Shown here: one piece after another, positions 15,603-24,250 of the stretch
Layout: each line of letters starts with the position of its first letter
How positions within the stretch are numbered: the stretch's first letter is position 1
NCBI GenBank assembly: GCA_045592445.1
Contig: JAZNUV010000028.1
Span: 1-28,970, forward strand
Direction of reading: 5' to 3'
Length of the DNA: 28,970 nucleotides
Origin: JAQXGO01 sp045592445
GTDB lineage: Bacteria > Bacillota > Clostridia > UMGS1883 > UMGS1540
The notes under the pieces: model-generated
Told to the model about the DNA's origin: nothing
Seen by the model: only the letters and a program-made list of their open reading frames with translations
The model's database searches: none
Position numbers and translations under genes: made by a program

Positions 15603-16784
15603 ATGAAAATGAAGGCAGTTATGTATGGTGCGGGGAATATTGGCCGCGGATTTATCGGGCTACTCCTTGAATCGTCCGGTTACAAGGTATCGTTTGTGGA
15701 CGTAAACCCTGCTGTTATTGAGGCAATGAACACAGAACACCGTTATCCTGTGGAGATTCTTCTTGAAGACGGAACACGTGAGAAATGGGTTGAAAATATC
15801 GACTGTGTAGACGGGAAGGATATAGAGGCAGTTGCAGAAGCGATTGCATCGGCAGATGTGATGGCAACGGCAGTCGGCGTAAATATTCTGAAGTTTATTG
15901 CGGCACCGATTGCGGCAGGCCTCAAAAAAAGGTGGCAGGATGGAAATGATACGCCTTTTAACATCATTATCTGTGAAAATCTGATTGGCGCAGACCGTGT
16001 TCTTCGGGAACTGATTGCGCAAAATTTAGATAAAGAACAGCAGGAAAAGCTGGACGCACTTGTAGGCTTTGTAGAAGCCTCCATCGGTCGGATGGTACCC
16101 GTGCAGACGCCTGAAATGCAAAAGGGCAACATGCTCCGCGTGTGCGTAGAAGCGTATGACAAACTTCCGCTTGACAAGGCGGCTGTAAAAGGGGAATTCC
16201 CGCCGATTCAAAATGTAATTTGGTATGAGCCTTTTTCTTTCTATATCGAAAGAAAACTCTATATTCATAATATGGGGCATGCCATGACGGCGTACCTCGG
16301 TGACCTTTTGGGATACGAGTATATTTGGCAGGCGATTGAAAATCCGACAGTGGAACTTTTGGTTTTCCGCGCGATGACTGCTTCTGCTATCGCGCTTGCC
16401 AAACGCCATAATGCAGATGTAAGTCCGCTTTTTGACCATGTACAGGACCTAATTCGCCGTTTTGCAAACAGAAGGCTTGGGGATACGGTGAAACGTGTTG
16501 GTGGGGACATTCGGAGAAAGCTTTCGCCCTCTGACAGACTTGTGGGTGCATACAATATGTGCCGTGAGCAGGATGTGGATACGACCTTTATTGCAGCAGG
16601 TATTGCGGCCGCACTTTGCTTTAGCCATGACGATATTACAAAGGAAAAATCGGCAGCGGAAATTCTGACGGAGATTTCTGAGCTTTCAGAGCAGGCAGAA
16701 ATTCTGCATACCTGGCAGCGTTTCCATAACGGAGAGGATTTAGATTCCATTCTAAAAGCCTTGAAAAGCGAGGCACGCCAATGA
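15603..16784 (+). CDS. mtlD: Mannitol-1-phosphate 5-dehydrogenase family protein
   Basis: This 393-residue enzyme belongs to the long-chain mannitol dehydrogenase family (NAD-dependent polyol/polyol-phosphate oxidation). The N-terminal Rossmann motif GAGNIGRG is at residues 9-16 and the catalytic block RKLYIHNMGHA (Lys, Asn, His) is in the middle. Overall it fits mannitol-1-phosphate 5-dehydrogenase best. No mannitol PTS gene is nearby, so the substrate is inferred from the family and could be another hexitol or uronate-derived compound. The ATG at 15603 has GAGAGG close upstream; ATG 15609 would give the classic MKA start at better spacing. It lies in an operon with rnj and overlaps the next gene (ATGA). 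Confidence 0.83.
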   Translation: MKMKAVMYGAGNIGRGFIGLLLESSGYKVSFVDVNPAVIEAMNTEHRYPVEILLEDGTREKWVENIDCVDGKDIEAVAEAIASADVMATAVGVNILKFIAAPIAAGLKKRWQDGNDTPFNIIICENLIGADRVLRELIAQNLDKEQQEKLDALVGFVEASIGRMVPVQTPEMQKGNMLRVCVEAYDKLPLDKAAVKGEFPPIQNVIWYEPFSFYIERKLYIHNMGHAMTAYLGDLLGYEYIWQAIENPTVELLVFRAMTASAIALAKRHNADVSPLFDHVQDLIRRFANRRLGDTVKRVGGDIRRKLSPSDRLVGAYNMCREQDVDTTFIAAGIAAALCFSHDDITKEKSAAEILTEISELSEQAEILHTWQRFHNGEDLDSILKALKSEARQ

Positions 16785-17578
16785 ATGAACAGATAAAGCG
16801 CGTTTTGCTTTGGGCATTTGGTATACCGATATCGCTTGCTGTTTGCACTACGATTGTTTTGCTTTTGATGCGTCTTGAGGGTGTGATGCTATATCTTGGG
16901 ATCGTGGCGCTTTTCTTACTCGGCATAACGGTATTCATTGTAAACATGCTACGAAGCCGCAAAAATGAAAAGCTGGTTGCGTCGCTTTTGGATATTCTGC
17001 ATAAACAGGCGGACCCCGACACATTTATCAAGGAATCGGAGGCGGCAATCCAAAAAAAACGCAACAAATCTTTAAGGGGCACACTTTCTTTAAATCTTGC
17101 AATTGGATATGAAGCAGTGGGGGATTACGGAAAAGCAATCTCCGTTATGAAGGACTGTTATGGTCTTATGACAGACTCCATTTCCAAAGCGATGTTTTAT
17201 ATCAATATAGCGTCGTTTTATGCGCAAAAAGGTGCGGTGAATGAAGGGCTGGAAGCCTATCAGTTAGGTCGCCCGTATGTCGAAAAAAAACAAAAGTTTA
17301 TTCCGAAGGCATATATACTTTTGGTGCGTGGGCTCCTCTTTTACGCGCAGGAAAAATATGAAGATGCACTGGATAGTTTCCGCAAAGTGGAACCCGGGCA
17401 GTTTGAAGACAGACATGCACATACAAAGCTTCAGCTTTACATGGCGCGTACTTATGCCCGCATGGGTAATATGAAGGAAGCGCGCACTTTGTACGGCAAG
17501 GTTTGCCAAAGAAAAACATATCCTTTCTTGCTGGAATGTGCGCGGCGGGAAATGGAAGCCTTGTCGGAAAAACAATAA
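16781..17578 (+). CDS. Membrane-anchored TPR protein
   Basis: This 265-residue protein has two predicted membrane segments (about residues 8-30 and 33-55), a short basic stretch (RSRKNEK), then a helical domain. That domain has TPR-like repeats: LNLAIGYEAVGDYGKAISVMKDC, YINIASFYAQKGAVNEGLEAY, LLVRGLLFYAQEKYEDALDSF and MARTYARMGNMKEARTLYGKV, read in pieces. TPR domains bind other proteins; the partner is unknown. It resembles tetratricopeptide proteins found by clostridial housekeeping operons, and I do not recognise a named family. The ATG overlaps the mtlD stop, so it is translationally coupled. Confidence 0.78.
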   Translation: MNEQIKRVLLWAFGIPISLAVCTTIVLLLMRLEGVMLYLGIVALFLLGITVFIVNMLRSRKNEKLVASLLDILHKQADPDTFIKESEAAIQKKRNKSLRGTLSLNLAIGYEAVGDYGKAISVMKDCYGLMTDSISKAMFYINIASFYAQKGAVNEGLEAYQLGRPYVEKKQKFIPKAYILLVRGLLFYAQEKYEDALDSFRKVEPGQFEDRHAHTKLQLYMARTYARMGNMKEARTLYGKVCQRKTYPFLLECARREMEALSEKQ

Positions 17579-17654
17579 AATTTTACTTTGCATTTACACC
17601 TGGCGAAACGGGTTCGTCCCTATTCGGAAGGCGGAAATACAGCATGTTTTTTGT

Positions 17655-17684
17655 GCGCCGCTTTTTCGGAAGCGGCGCTTTTTT
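17655..17684 (+). terminator. Strong hairpin with T6: terminator of the rnj operon and/or leader attenuator of the hyd operon
   Basis: GCGCCGCT (17655-17662) pairs with AGCGGCGC (17671-17678) around an 8-nt loop, followed by T6 (17679-17684). It lies 77 nt after the TPR gene, yet touches the AAAGGAG of the hyd operon (17685-17691). No convincing promoter fits between the hairpin and that gene. An upstream segment (17626-17634) can pair with the left arm and T-run start (17658-17666) as an alternative. Confidence 0.8.
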
Positions 17685-17698
17685 AAAGGAGTATGAAT

Positions 17699-17944
17699 AT
17701 GGAGAACAGACTTGCACTGATTGCTGTCATTGTTGAAAACATGGAGTCAGCAAAGAAAATTAACGATATTTTACATGAAAATGCCGCATGCATTGTCGGC
17801 AGGATGGGCGTGCCTTATCGCGAAAAGAATGTATCGGTCATAAGTGTTATGATAGATGCACCTGAGCGTGTAACGGGTGCTATCGCAGGGAAAATCGGTA
17901 TGCTCGAAGGTGTTTCGGCAAAAACCGTATATGCAAAAGTATGA
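17699..17944 (+). CDS. TM1266-family iron-only hydrogenase system regulator (putative)
   Basis: This 81-residue protein has an ACT/NikR-C-like look and belongs to the TM1266 family, named for its constant place beside hydE/hydG/hydF. The conserved line runs ALIAVIVENMES ... KINDILHEN ... IVGRMGVPYREKNVSVISVMIDAPERVTGAIAGKIGMLEGVSAKTVYAKV, and nearly the whole length is family core. I chose ATG 17699 because AAAGGAG (17685-17691) lies 7 nt upstream; ATG 17693 is too close. No DNA-binding domain is evident, so the word regulator comes from the family name. Its stop overlaps the hydE start. Confidence 0.85.
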   Translation: MENRLALIAVIVENMESAKKINDILHENAACIVGRMGVPYREKNVSVISVMIDAPERVTGAIAGKIGMLEGVSAKTVYAKV

Positions 17945-18945
17945 TGCGAGATGTACTTTTGACGGCTACAAAAGAAGAGCTGGTCGCAATTTTAAAGGAT
18001 CATACCAATACAGAGGCACTTATTTTGGAGGCGCGTGAAACATCATTGCGCGTGTTTGGGAACGAAATCTATGTGCGCGGGCTGATTGAGATAAGCAGTT
18101 TCTGCAAAAATAATTGTTTTTACTGTGGGATTCGCGCAGGGAATGAAAAGGCGATGCGCTATCGCCTTACCAAAGACGAGATTGTAGAGGCCGCGGCGTA
18201 TGGATTTCAAAACGGCATCCGTACTTTTGTTCTGCAGGGTGGCGAGGACCCGTATTTTACTGATTCAGTTCTGACGGATATCGTCCGTACTCTAAAGGGG
18301 GCGTTCCCCGAATGTGCAGTTACGCTTTCGATGGGAGAGCGCACCGCCGAATCCTACAAGGCACTTCGGGCGGCGGGGGCAGATCGATATCTGCTGCGAC
18401 ACGAGGCGGCGGCGGAAACGCTTTACGATCAATTGCACCCGCCAAATATGAGTCTTAAAACAAGAATGGCTTGTCTTGAAACCTTACAAAAGCTCGGTTT
18501 TCAGACAGGGGCGGGCTTTATGGTCGGTGCGCCGCACCAGACAGAAGCGGATATTGCAACGGACCTATTGTTTTTAAAAAGCTTGCGGCCTGCTATGATT
18601 GGAATAGGACCGTTTGTACCGCATGACGATACGCCATTTCGGGAAAATGCAGCGGGGAGTGTGGAACAAACAGTAAAAATTCTTGCGATTTTGCGTATTA
18701 TGCATCCCTTTGCGCTATTACCCGCCACAACCGCACTTCAAACTCTGGACCCGATGGGTAGAGAAAAAGGGATTTTAGCGGGGGCAAATGTGGTTATGCC
18801 CAATCTTTCGCCGGAAAGTGTGCGCGGTCAATACGCTCTTTACAACAATAAGGCATTTGAGACAGTAGAGATGCTGCAAAAAAGCATAGAAAAAATTGGA
18901 TATAAAACTGTTATATCAAGGGGAGATTACAGATGTACGATGTAA
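17941..18945 (+). CDS. hydE: [FeFe]-hydrogenase H-cluster radical SAM maturase HydE
   Basis: HydE is a radical SAM enzyme acting on the cysteine-bound Fe(CO)2(CN) synthon made by HydG on the way to the azadithiolate-bridged diiron site. The CX3CX2C cluster motif is Cys55, Cys59 and Cys62 (FCKNNCFYCGIR), followed by the GGEDPYFTD strand and HEAAAETLYDQLHP, typical of HydE. The 334-residue length is normal. The optional second C-terminal cluster triad of some HydE proteins is not evident. The start ATGATG overlaps the preceding stop and has a weak binding site, so translation is probably coupled. It overlaps hydG by 13 nt. Confidence 0.93.
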   Translation: MMRDVLLTATKEELVAILKDHTNTEALILEARETSLRVFGNEIYVRGLIEISSFCKNNCFYCGIRAGNEKAMRYRLTKDEIVEAAAYGFQNGIRTFVLQGGEDPYFTDSVLTDIVRTLKGAFPECAVTLSMGERTAESYKALRAAGADRYLLRHEAAAETLYDQLHPPNMSLKTRMACLETLQKLGFQTGAGFMVGAPHQTEADIATDLLFLKSLRPAMIGIGPFVPHDDTPFRENAAGSVEQTVKILAILRIMHPFALLPATTALQTLDPMGREKGILAGANVVMPNLSPESVRGQYALYNNKAFETVEMLQKSIEKIGYKTVISRGDYRCTM

Positions 18946-20342
18946 AATCATCGAAGGCTACGGAGTTTATCAATCACGAAGAAATCGAAGAAACATTACA
19001 ATATGCCGAGGCGCATAAATCGGATGCGGCACTGATAGACCGCCTTTTAAAAAAGGCGGAGGATGGCGGCGGGCTTTCGCACAGAGAGGCGGCTGTTTTG
19101 TTGGAATGTGATATAGAGGAAAAAAATCAGGCAATTTTCAAAATGGCAAATCAATTAAAACAAAGAATTTACGGAAACCGTATCGTCATGTTTGCGCCGT
19201 TGTATTTATCAAATTATTGTGTAAACGGATGCACCTATTGCCCTTATCACCATAAAAATCAGCATATTCCCCGTAAGAAGTTGACGCAGGAGGAAATACG
19301 CCGCGAGGTCATCGCATTACAGGATATGGGGCATAAACGCCTGGCATTGGAAGCGGGAGAGGACCCCGTGCATAATCCAATAGAATATATTTTGGAAAGC
19401 ATAGAAACCATTTACTCCATTCACCATAAAAATGGCGCAATTCGGCGTGTGAACGTCAATATTGCGGCAACCACGGTTGAAAATTATAAGAAGTTGCATG
19501 ATGCAGGTATCGGGACGTATATTCTTTTTCAGGAAACGTATCACAAGGAAAATTATGAAAAGCTGCATCCCACGGGCCCCAAAAGCAATTATGCGTACCA
19601 TACGGAGGCGATGGACCGTGCAATGGAAGGTGGCATTGATGATGTCGGCATCGGCGTTTTATTTGGCCTGAATCTCTATCGCTATGATTTTGTCGGTCTT
19701 TTGATGCACGCAGAACATTTAGAGGCGGCAAAAGGGGTCGGCCCGCATACAATAAGCGTACCGCGCATTCGCCCTGCGGATGATGTGGATACGGGCGAAT
19801 TTACTGACGCGGTATCGGACGCAGTCTTTAAGAAGATTATTGCCGTTTTACGCCTTGCGGTGCCATATGCAGGCATGATTATGTCCACGCGGGAATCGGA
19901 AAAAATGCGGAAAGAAGCGCTTGAAATCGGCATTACGCAGATAAGCGGCGGCTCGCGCACCAGCGTGGGTGGATATGTCAAAGAGGATAACGAATCTGTA
20001 CAATTTGAAATTGAGGACAGGCGCAGTCTTGGCGAGGTGGTCGGTTGGCTTATCGACCTCGGGTACATTCCGAGCTTTTGTACGGCGTGTTACCGCGAGG
20101 GCAGAACGGGTGACCGTTTTATGCAACTTGTAAAATCGGGCCAGATTGCAAATTGCTGTCAGCCAAACGCCCTGATGACCTTAAATGAGTTTTTGGAGGA
20201 TTACGCAACGCCCGCTGTGCAAAAAGCGGGAGAAGCTTTGATAAAAAAGGAGCTTGCAAAAATTCCGAACGACAAGGTGCGTGCGATTGCGGAAAAAAAT
20301 ATTCTGCGTATGCACGCGGGTGACCGTGACTTTCGGTTCTAA
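18933..20342 (+). CDS. hydG: [FeFe]-hydrogenase H-cluster maturase HydG (tyrosine lyase)
   Basis: HydG is a radical SAM tyrosine lyase that makes CO and cyanide and delivers the Fe(CO)2(CN)-cysteine unit for the H-cluster. The SAM cluster motif CVNGCTYC (Cys96, Cys100, Cys103) is followed by the family GHKRLALEAGEDP and ETYHKENYEKLHPTGPKSNYAYH. The C-terminal auxiliary-cluster motif is present as CTACYREGRTGDRF with a further cysteine pair in GQIANCCQPNA, which separates HydG from the related ThiH. Length is 469. GGGGAG at 18920-18925 lies before the ATG, inside the hydE end. hydF follows after 11 nt. Confidence 0.95.
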   Translation: MYDVKSSKATEFINHEEIEETLQYAEAHKSDAALIDRLLKKAEDGGGLSHREAAVLLECDIEEKNQAIFKMANQLKQRIYGNRIVMFAPLYLSNYCVNGCTYCPYHHKNQHIPRKKLTQEEIRREVIALQDMGHKRLALEAGEDPVHNPIEYILESIETIYSIHHKNGAIRRVNVNIAATTVENYKKLHDAGIGTYILFQETYHKENYEKLHPTGPKSNYAYHTEAMDRAMEGGIDDVGIGVLFGLNLYRYDFVGLLMHAEHLEAAKGVGPHTISVPRIRPADDVDTGEFTDAVSDAVFKKIIAVLRLAVPYAGMIMSTRESEKMRKEALEIGITQISGGSRTSVGGYVKEDNESVQFEIEDRRSLGEVVGWLIDLGYIPSFCTACYREGRTGDRFMQLVKSGQIANCCQPNALMTLNEFLEDYATPAVQKAGEALIKKELAKIPNDKVRAIAEKNILRMHAGDRDFRF

Positions 20343-20353
20343 AGGAGAAAAAC

Positions 20354-21532
20354 ATGAGTGAAACAATGCGCAGCGCACGACTGCATATTGGGGTTTTCGG
20401 GCGGCGAAACAGTGGAAAATCCTCGTTCGTTAACGCGCTTTTGGGGCAGGATGTTGCCATTATATCAGACGAGGCGGGCACGACGGCAGACCCCGTATAT
20501 AAAAATATGGAAATACGAGGTATAGGACCGTGTGTGCTGATGGACACGGCAGGCTTTGATGATGAAGGCACTTTGGGTGAAAAGCGCGTTTTGAAGACGC
20601 GACAGGCGGCGGAAAAAACAGATGTTGCCGTCATGGTGTTCCGAGGGGAAGTGACGGATCACGAACGGGAATGGATCGCTTTTTTTCGTGAAAAAAAGGT
20701 GCCGATTCTGCCGATATGGAATGGAACAGATGACGTGCCCGCACTTCGGGCAGAAGTCGAAACACTTTGCGGAAGAACGCCGCTTTTTGTCAATGCAAAA
20801 ACGGGAGAAGGCTTTTCGGAGGTGCGAAATGCACTGCGTCTTTTTGCGCCCGAGTCAGTACAAAATATGACGGGGCGCGTAGCGAAGGCGGGTGACCGCG
20901 TGATGCTTGTGATGCCACAGGATGAATCCGCACCGCGCGCAAGACTCATTATGCCCCAGGTCCAGGCAATTCGCGAGCTTTTGGATAATCAATGCGTGAT
21001 ATACTGCACCACACCCGATACCATGCAGGCGGCACTCGACAGTCTTAGGACGCCGCCCGACCTTATTATCACGGATTCGCAGGTGTTTCCGAACGTGTAT
21101 GCTCTTACACCCAAAAACGTACGTCTTACATCCTTTTCTGTGCTTTTGGCGGATGTTAAAGGAGATATGGAAACCTTTATCTCGGGGGCGGCGGCGATTG
21201 ACCGCTTGACAGAAAAATCCCGCGTTTTAATCGCGGAGGCGTGTAGCCATGCGCCCGCTGAGGAGGATATCGGCCGTGTAAAAATACCTGCCCTTTTGCG
21301 TAAAAGAGCAGGGGAGGGGCTTTCGGTGGATGTAGTAGCGGGTGATGATTTTCCCACCAATTTGGAGGGGTATGACCTGATTATCCATTGCGGTGCGTGT
21401 ATGTTTAACCGCAGACACGTTATAAACCGAATTATAGCGGCAAATGCACAGAATGTACCGATTACAAATTATGGTGTTGCACTTGCAAAGCTTGGCGGGA
21501 TTTTGGATAAAATTTATATACCGCGTACGTAA
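20354..21532 (+). CDS. hydF: [FeFe]-hydrogenase H-cluster maturation GTPase HydF
   Basis: HydF is the GTPase scaffold on which the diiron subcluster is completed and handed to apo-hydrogenase. The G1 motif GRRNSGKS is at residues 16-23, then GTTADP (G2) and DTAGFDDEG (G3). The C-terminal cluster site CxH...HCxxC is intact as CSH (297-299) and HCGAC (345-349). The central dimerisation domain begins near DRVMLVMPQDESAPRARLIMPQ. Length 392 is typical. AAAGGAG at 20342-20347 fits the start. It ends the maturation operon, and no hydrogenase structural gene follows it. Confidence 0.95.
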   Translation: MSETMRSARLHIGVFGRRNSGKSSFVNALLGQDVAIISDEAGTTADPVYKNMEIRGIGPCVLMDTAGFDDEGTLGEKRVLKTRQAAEKTDVAVMVFRGEVTDHEREWIAFFREKKVPILPIWNGTDDVPALRAEVETLCGRTPLFVNAKTGEGFSEVRNALRLFAPESVQNMTGRVAKAGDRVMLVMPQDESAPRARLIMPQVQAIRELLDNQCVIYCTTPDTMQAALDSLRTPPDLIITDSQVFPNVYALTPKNVRLTSFSVLLADVKGDMETFISGAAAIDRLTEKSRVLIAEACSHAPAEEDIGRVKIPALLRKRAGEGLSVDVVAGDDFPTNLEGYDLIIHCGACMFNRRHVINRIIAANAQNVPITNYGVALAKLGGILDKIYIPRT

Positions 21533-21533
21533 A

Positions 21534-21567
21534 AAAATGCTCTCTGCAATCATGCAGGGAGCATTTT
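21534..21567. terminator. Bidirectional terminator between hydF and the small minus-strand gene
   Basis: A 15-bp stem with one G-T pair (21534-21548 with 21553-21567) and a 4-nt loop lies just past the hydF stop. On the minus strand it is followed by a T7 run (21537-21531), so it is the stronger terminator for the minus-strand gene. On the plus strand only four T residues are at the stem base. Confidence 0.8.
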
Positions 21568-21583
21568 CTATCTACACGTTTTG

Positions 21584-21847
21584 TTATATAATCTTTACCA
21601 GGAAAAAGCCCAAAATACCAATTGCAAAAAGAGATGCCAAAAGCTTCGGGGAAAAACAAAACCGTTTTTTTTCATGCGATTGTGTTTTGCTATCATCCGC
21701 AAGATAAGCCTCTACAATGCGCTCTGCTTCTTCTACGGCGTGAAATGTGGCCGTTCCCTCTACGGCGTCCTCACGCAGAATAAAGATGGCTTGTTCGATG
21801 TAGGGGGACTTGAAATTCTTCAAAACAAAAACTTTTTTAGTATGCAT
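21584..21847 (-). CDS. Small tail-anchored membrane protein of unknown function
   Basis: This is an 87-residue protein. The N-terminus MHTKKVFVLKNFKSPYIEQAIFILRE looks like a short conserved soluble motif; the middle is acidic, followed by a basic patch (SHEKKR). The last 20 or so residues (LLASLFAIGILGFFLVKII) form one membrane segment, giving a tail-anchored or N-in layout. I have the impression of similar short proteins in other Clostridia but know no function. GGAGGTG before the ATG supports the start. It lies 57 nt downstream of spoIIE on the same strand with no terminator between, so it may share the spoIIE transcript. Confidence 0.7.
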   Translation of the reverse strand: MHTKKVFVLKNFKSPYIEQAIFILREDAVEGTATFHAVEEAERIVEAYLADDSKTQSHEKKRFCFSPKLLASLFAIGILGFFLVKII

Positions 21848-21904
21848 ATATATGGCACCTCCGACAATTTATTTCTTATGGTAGTATCTCCCTTTTTTTG
21901 AATT

Positions 21905-24214
21905 TTATGCAATTTCTGCAGTACTTTTCTGTACAATTTCCATTGTGGCAGTCAGTATTGTCATATCATCCTGTACTTTGCCGCCGCACCGACCTTTGGC
22001 GGACTGCAAAATTGTTTCCGCAAGTGCACCCGGGTCTTTCCCTGTAAAGCCTTGAATGACTGAAATGATCCAGTCATCCTCTGCGTTTTGCCTATCGGCT
22101 TCCGCGATACCATCCGTCACTAAAATCAATGTGTCACCGGGGGCGAGGCGGTCTTTAAAGCGGGCAACATCAGGCGTGGATACAACACCGACGGGCAAGG
22201 TGCCGGCAGAAATACGCCGTACCGTATTGCCGTGCTTTATAAAGCTGTCTGCCGCGCCTACCTTGCAGAGCTCCAAAGCGCCATTTTTTAAATTTACAAG
22301 TGCCAGATCGACGGTTGCAAAGGTTTCATCCGCTGATTTTAGCATCAGCACGGAATTAACAAGGCTGAGTGCGGTTTTGGTGTCAAATCCTGCGGAAAGC
22401 ATCGTTTTCAGCATGTGAACTGCTGCACGACTGTCTGCGCCTGCACGCACGCCGCTACCCATGCCGTCACTCAGCGCAAGCAGAAAGGTTCCGTTTTCCA
22501 TATACAGACTATCAAAACTGTCGCCACTTTTTTCACTATGGTCCTTCACAGCGGTACGGCTTGCAATACGAAGTGCATAGCGTTCCTTCGGAATCAGACG
22601 TATATAGCCGTTCCGACAACTTGTCACCTCCATTTCCATGCCAAGCGTGTCGGAAATTGTGGCAGTAATCTGCGCATAGTCTGCAGTGCTGTTTGTGCGA
22701 AGGTGCACAGAAAGCTGTCCGTGGCGGTTTTCGGCGACGAGAATATCATGCACTGCGATGTACTTTTCTGAAAGACGTGTGCGAAGAAGCTCTTCCGTCA
22801 CACTGTTAAAAATGGTACCGCTTTTTACGTTTTTTTCCATGGCTTGTAAAATGCCCGCCATGCCGGCGAGTTGTGCGGAGACCATGGCGCGGCTTTCGCG
22901 GACGCGGCTTTCCCAAAGCTTGTCCACTTTATAAACCTCATACATGGTGTTGACGGCACGAACCATGGATGCTTTTTGAATACATTTTTCTTCTAAGGAA
23001 ATCGGAATATCTTCCACCGTTACATAGCCTTTTTTGGTACAGATTTCAAGCATAACGAAGAGGGCAGCATATGTACGATGAAATTCTTTTTTCCAACAGA
23101 AAGAAAGTTTTTGACAACCGTCGCAGGCATGGCGTGCCGCGCGTTCAAAAAAAGCACCGGTAGCCGCGTCTTCAGTGGAAGAAATATCCGTAAGTGTATT
23201 GGAAAGGCAGGTAAAAGCAGTTGCCTTTTCGTGGAGCGTTTCGGAAAGAAGTGTGCAAAGACGGGCGGTATGTCCGCGTGAAATCTGCTGACGAATGCTG
23301 AGCTTTGCAGTAATAGCGTGGGGCATGGCAATGTAAATGAGAACAGGGGCTAAAATTTCATAAAGATTTAAAACCATCTCTGCTTTGCCGCCCGTATAAA
23401 AGGTAATAATCGAATTTGCAGCAATAAATGAAACGGCTGCCCCTGCTTTGCCAAAACCTGAAAAATATCCCGCCGCCATGCCGCCTACGGCAAACGCACC
23501 CAAAACGGGGTTGCCGCTTTCCAAGGTAGACAACAGACCGAGCGTAATGCCCGCAAGTGCTCCCGCGGTAAGGCCGCTTTCATGGGCAAGCAGGAGTGTT
23601 AAAAGAACGCAAAGCGGGATAGTAAGGTGCAATCCATAAAGACGGAAAAGACCGCCTATGCCCAAAACGGCAATGCCGCATAGTGCAGCGACGGAAATCG
23701 TATCAAGCGGCGTTTCACGCATACGGCCGCAATAAATCGTTTTTTTGGCATGCGCAAACAGGCAAACTGCGGCGCAGGTAATACCTGCTTCTACAAACAG
23801 AGCGAAGCAATCGTAGAGTAAGATTTGTCCCCCGAGGAGTAGGAGAAAACCAGAGGAAAAAACAGAGGCACCCATAGCCGCACCGCGGCGGAAGGATGTT
23901 TTCAGTATCAGATTATTTTTTTTTGCGGCAAAAATAGAAAAAAGAACAATCGATAGCGCATACTTGAGTGCGGCAATCGGCAAGAAAGAAGGGAAAAGCG
24001 CAGATATAACGGCAATCAGACCGGCTAAAAGCGGCGGTTTTGCTATGTATTCTGCGGCATATAGCGCGGCACCGAAGGGCATAATTTCTCCAAATAATTC
24101 CGTGCGGGATACGAGAGCGGACAGAACAAGAGAAATAACCGCTTTCGGCTCGACTTTATAGGATGCTGCCATACGACTGACAGACTTTGCTTTCTTAAAC
24201 ATACCGACTTCCAA
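21905..24214 (-). CDS. spoIIE: Stage II sporulation protein E (PP2C-type phosphatase)
   Basis: SpoIIE is the membrane serine phosphatase that dephosphorylates SpoIIAA and so activates sigma-F in the forespore; it also localises with FtsZ to the polar septum. The first 320 or so residues hold about ten membrane segments. A central cytoplasmic part has the cysteine cluster CDGCQKLSFCW, and the last 190 residues are a PP2C domain: LALSDGMGSG near 579-588, VTDG near 699-702 and DDMTILT near 750. Length is 769 (B. subtilis 827). The TTG at 24214 has AAGGAAG with 7-nt spacing; the ATG at 24202 has only GGAAG at 5 nt, so the start is uncertain by four codons. Together with YtxC it marks an endospore former. 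Confidence 0.93.
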   Translation of the reverse strand: MEVGMFKKAKSVSRMAASYKVEPKAVISLVLSALVSRTELFGEIMPFGAALYAAEYIAKPPLLAGLIAVISALFPSFLPIAALKYALSIVLFSIFAAKKNNLILKTSFRRGAAMGASVFSSGFLLLLGGQILLYDCFALFVEAGITCAAVCLFAHAKKTIYCGRMRETPLDTISVAALCGIAVLGIGGLFRLYGLHLTIPLCVLLTLLLAHESGLTAGALAGITLGLLSTLESGNPVLGAFAVGGMAAGYFSGFGKAGAAVSFIAANSIITFYTGGKAEMVLNLYEILAPVLIYIAMPHAITAKLSIRQQISRGHTARLCTLLSETLHEKATAFTCLSNTLTDISSTEDAATGAFFERAARHACDGCQKLSFCWKKEFHRTYAALFVMLEICTKKGYVTVEDIPISLEEKCIQKASMVRAVNTMYEVYKVDKLWESRVRESRAMVSAQLAGMAGILQAMEKNVKSGTIFNSVTEELLRTRLSEKYIAVHDILVAENRHGQLSVHLRTNSTADYAQITATISDTLGMEMEVTSCRNGYIRLIPKERYALRIASRTAVKDHSEKSGDSFDSLYMENGTFLLALSDGMGSGVRAGADSRAAVHMLKTMLSAGFDTKTALSLVNSVLMLKSADETFATVDLALVNLKNGALELCKVGAADSFIKHGNTVRRISAGTLPVGVVSTPDVARFKDRLAPGDTLILVTDGIAEADRQNAEDDWIISVIQGFTGKDPGALAETILQSAKGRCGGKVQDDMTILTATMEIVQKSTAEIA

Positions 24215-24250
24215 AATAATAACTTCCTTTCTGATTTATGGCTTTCTTAT

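Noticed and set aside
17588..17654. A known riboswitch (TPP, cobalamin, fluoride, ZTP, c-di-GMP, preQ1) in the hyd leader
   Set aside because: None of the conserved cores that I can recall is present, so only a possible unnamed attenuator is proposed.
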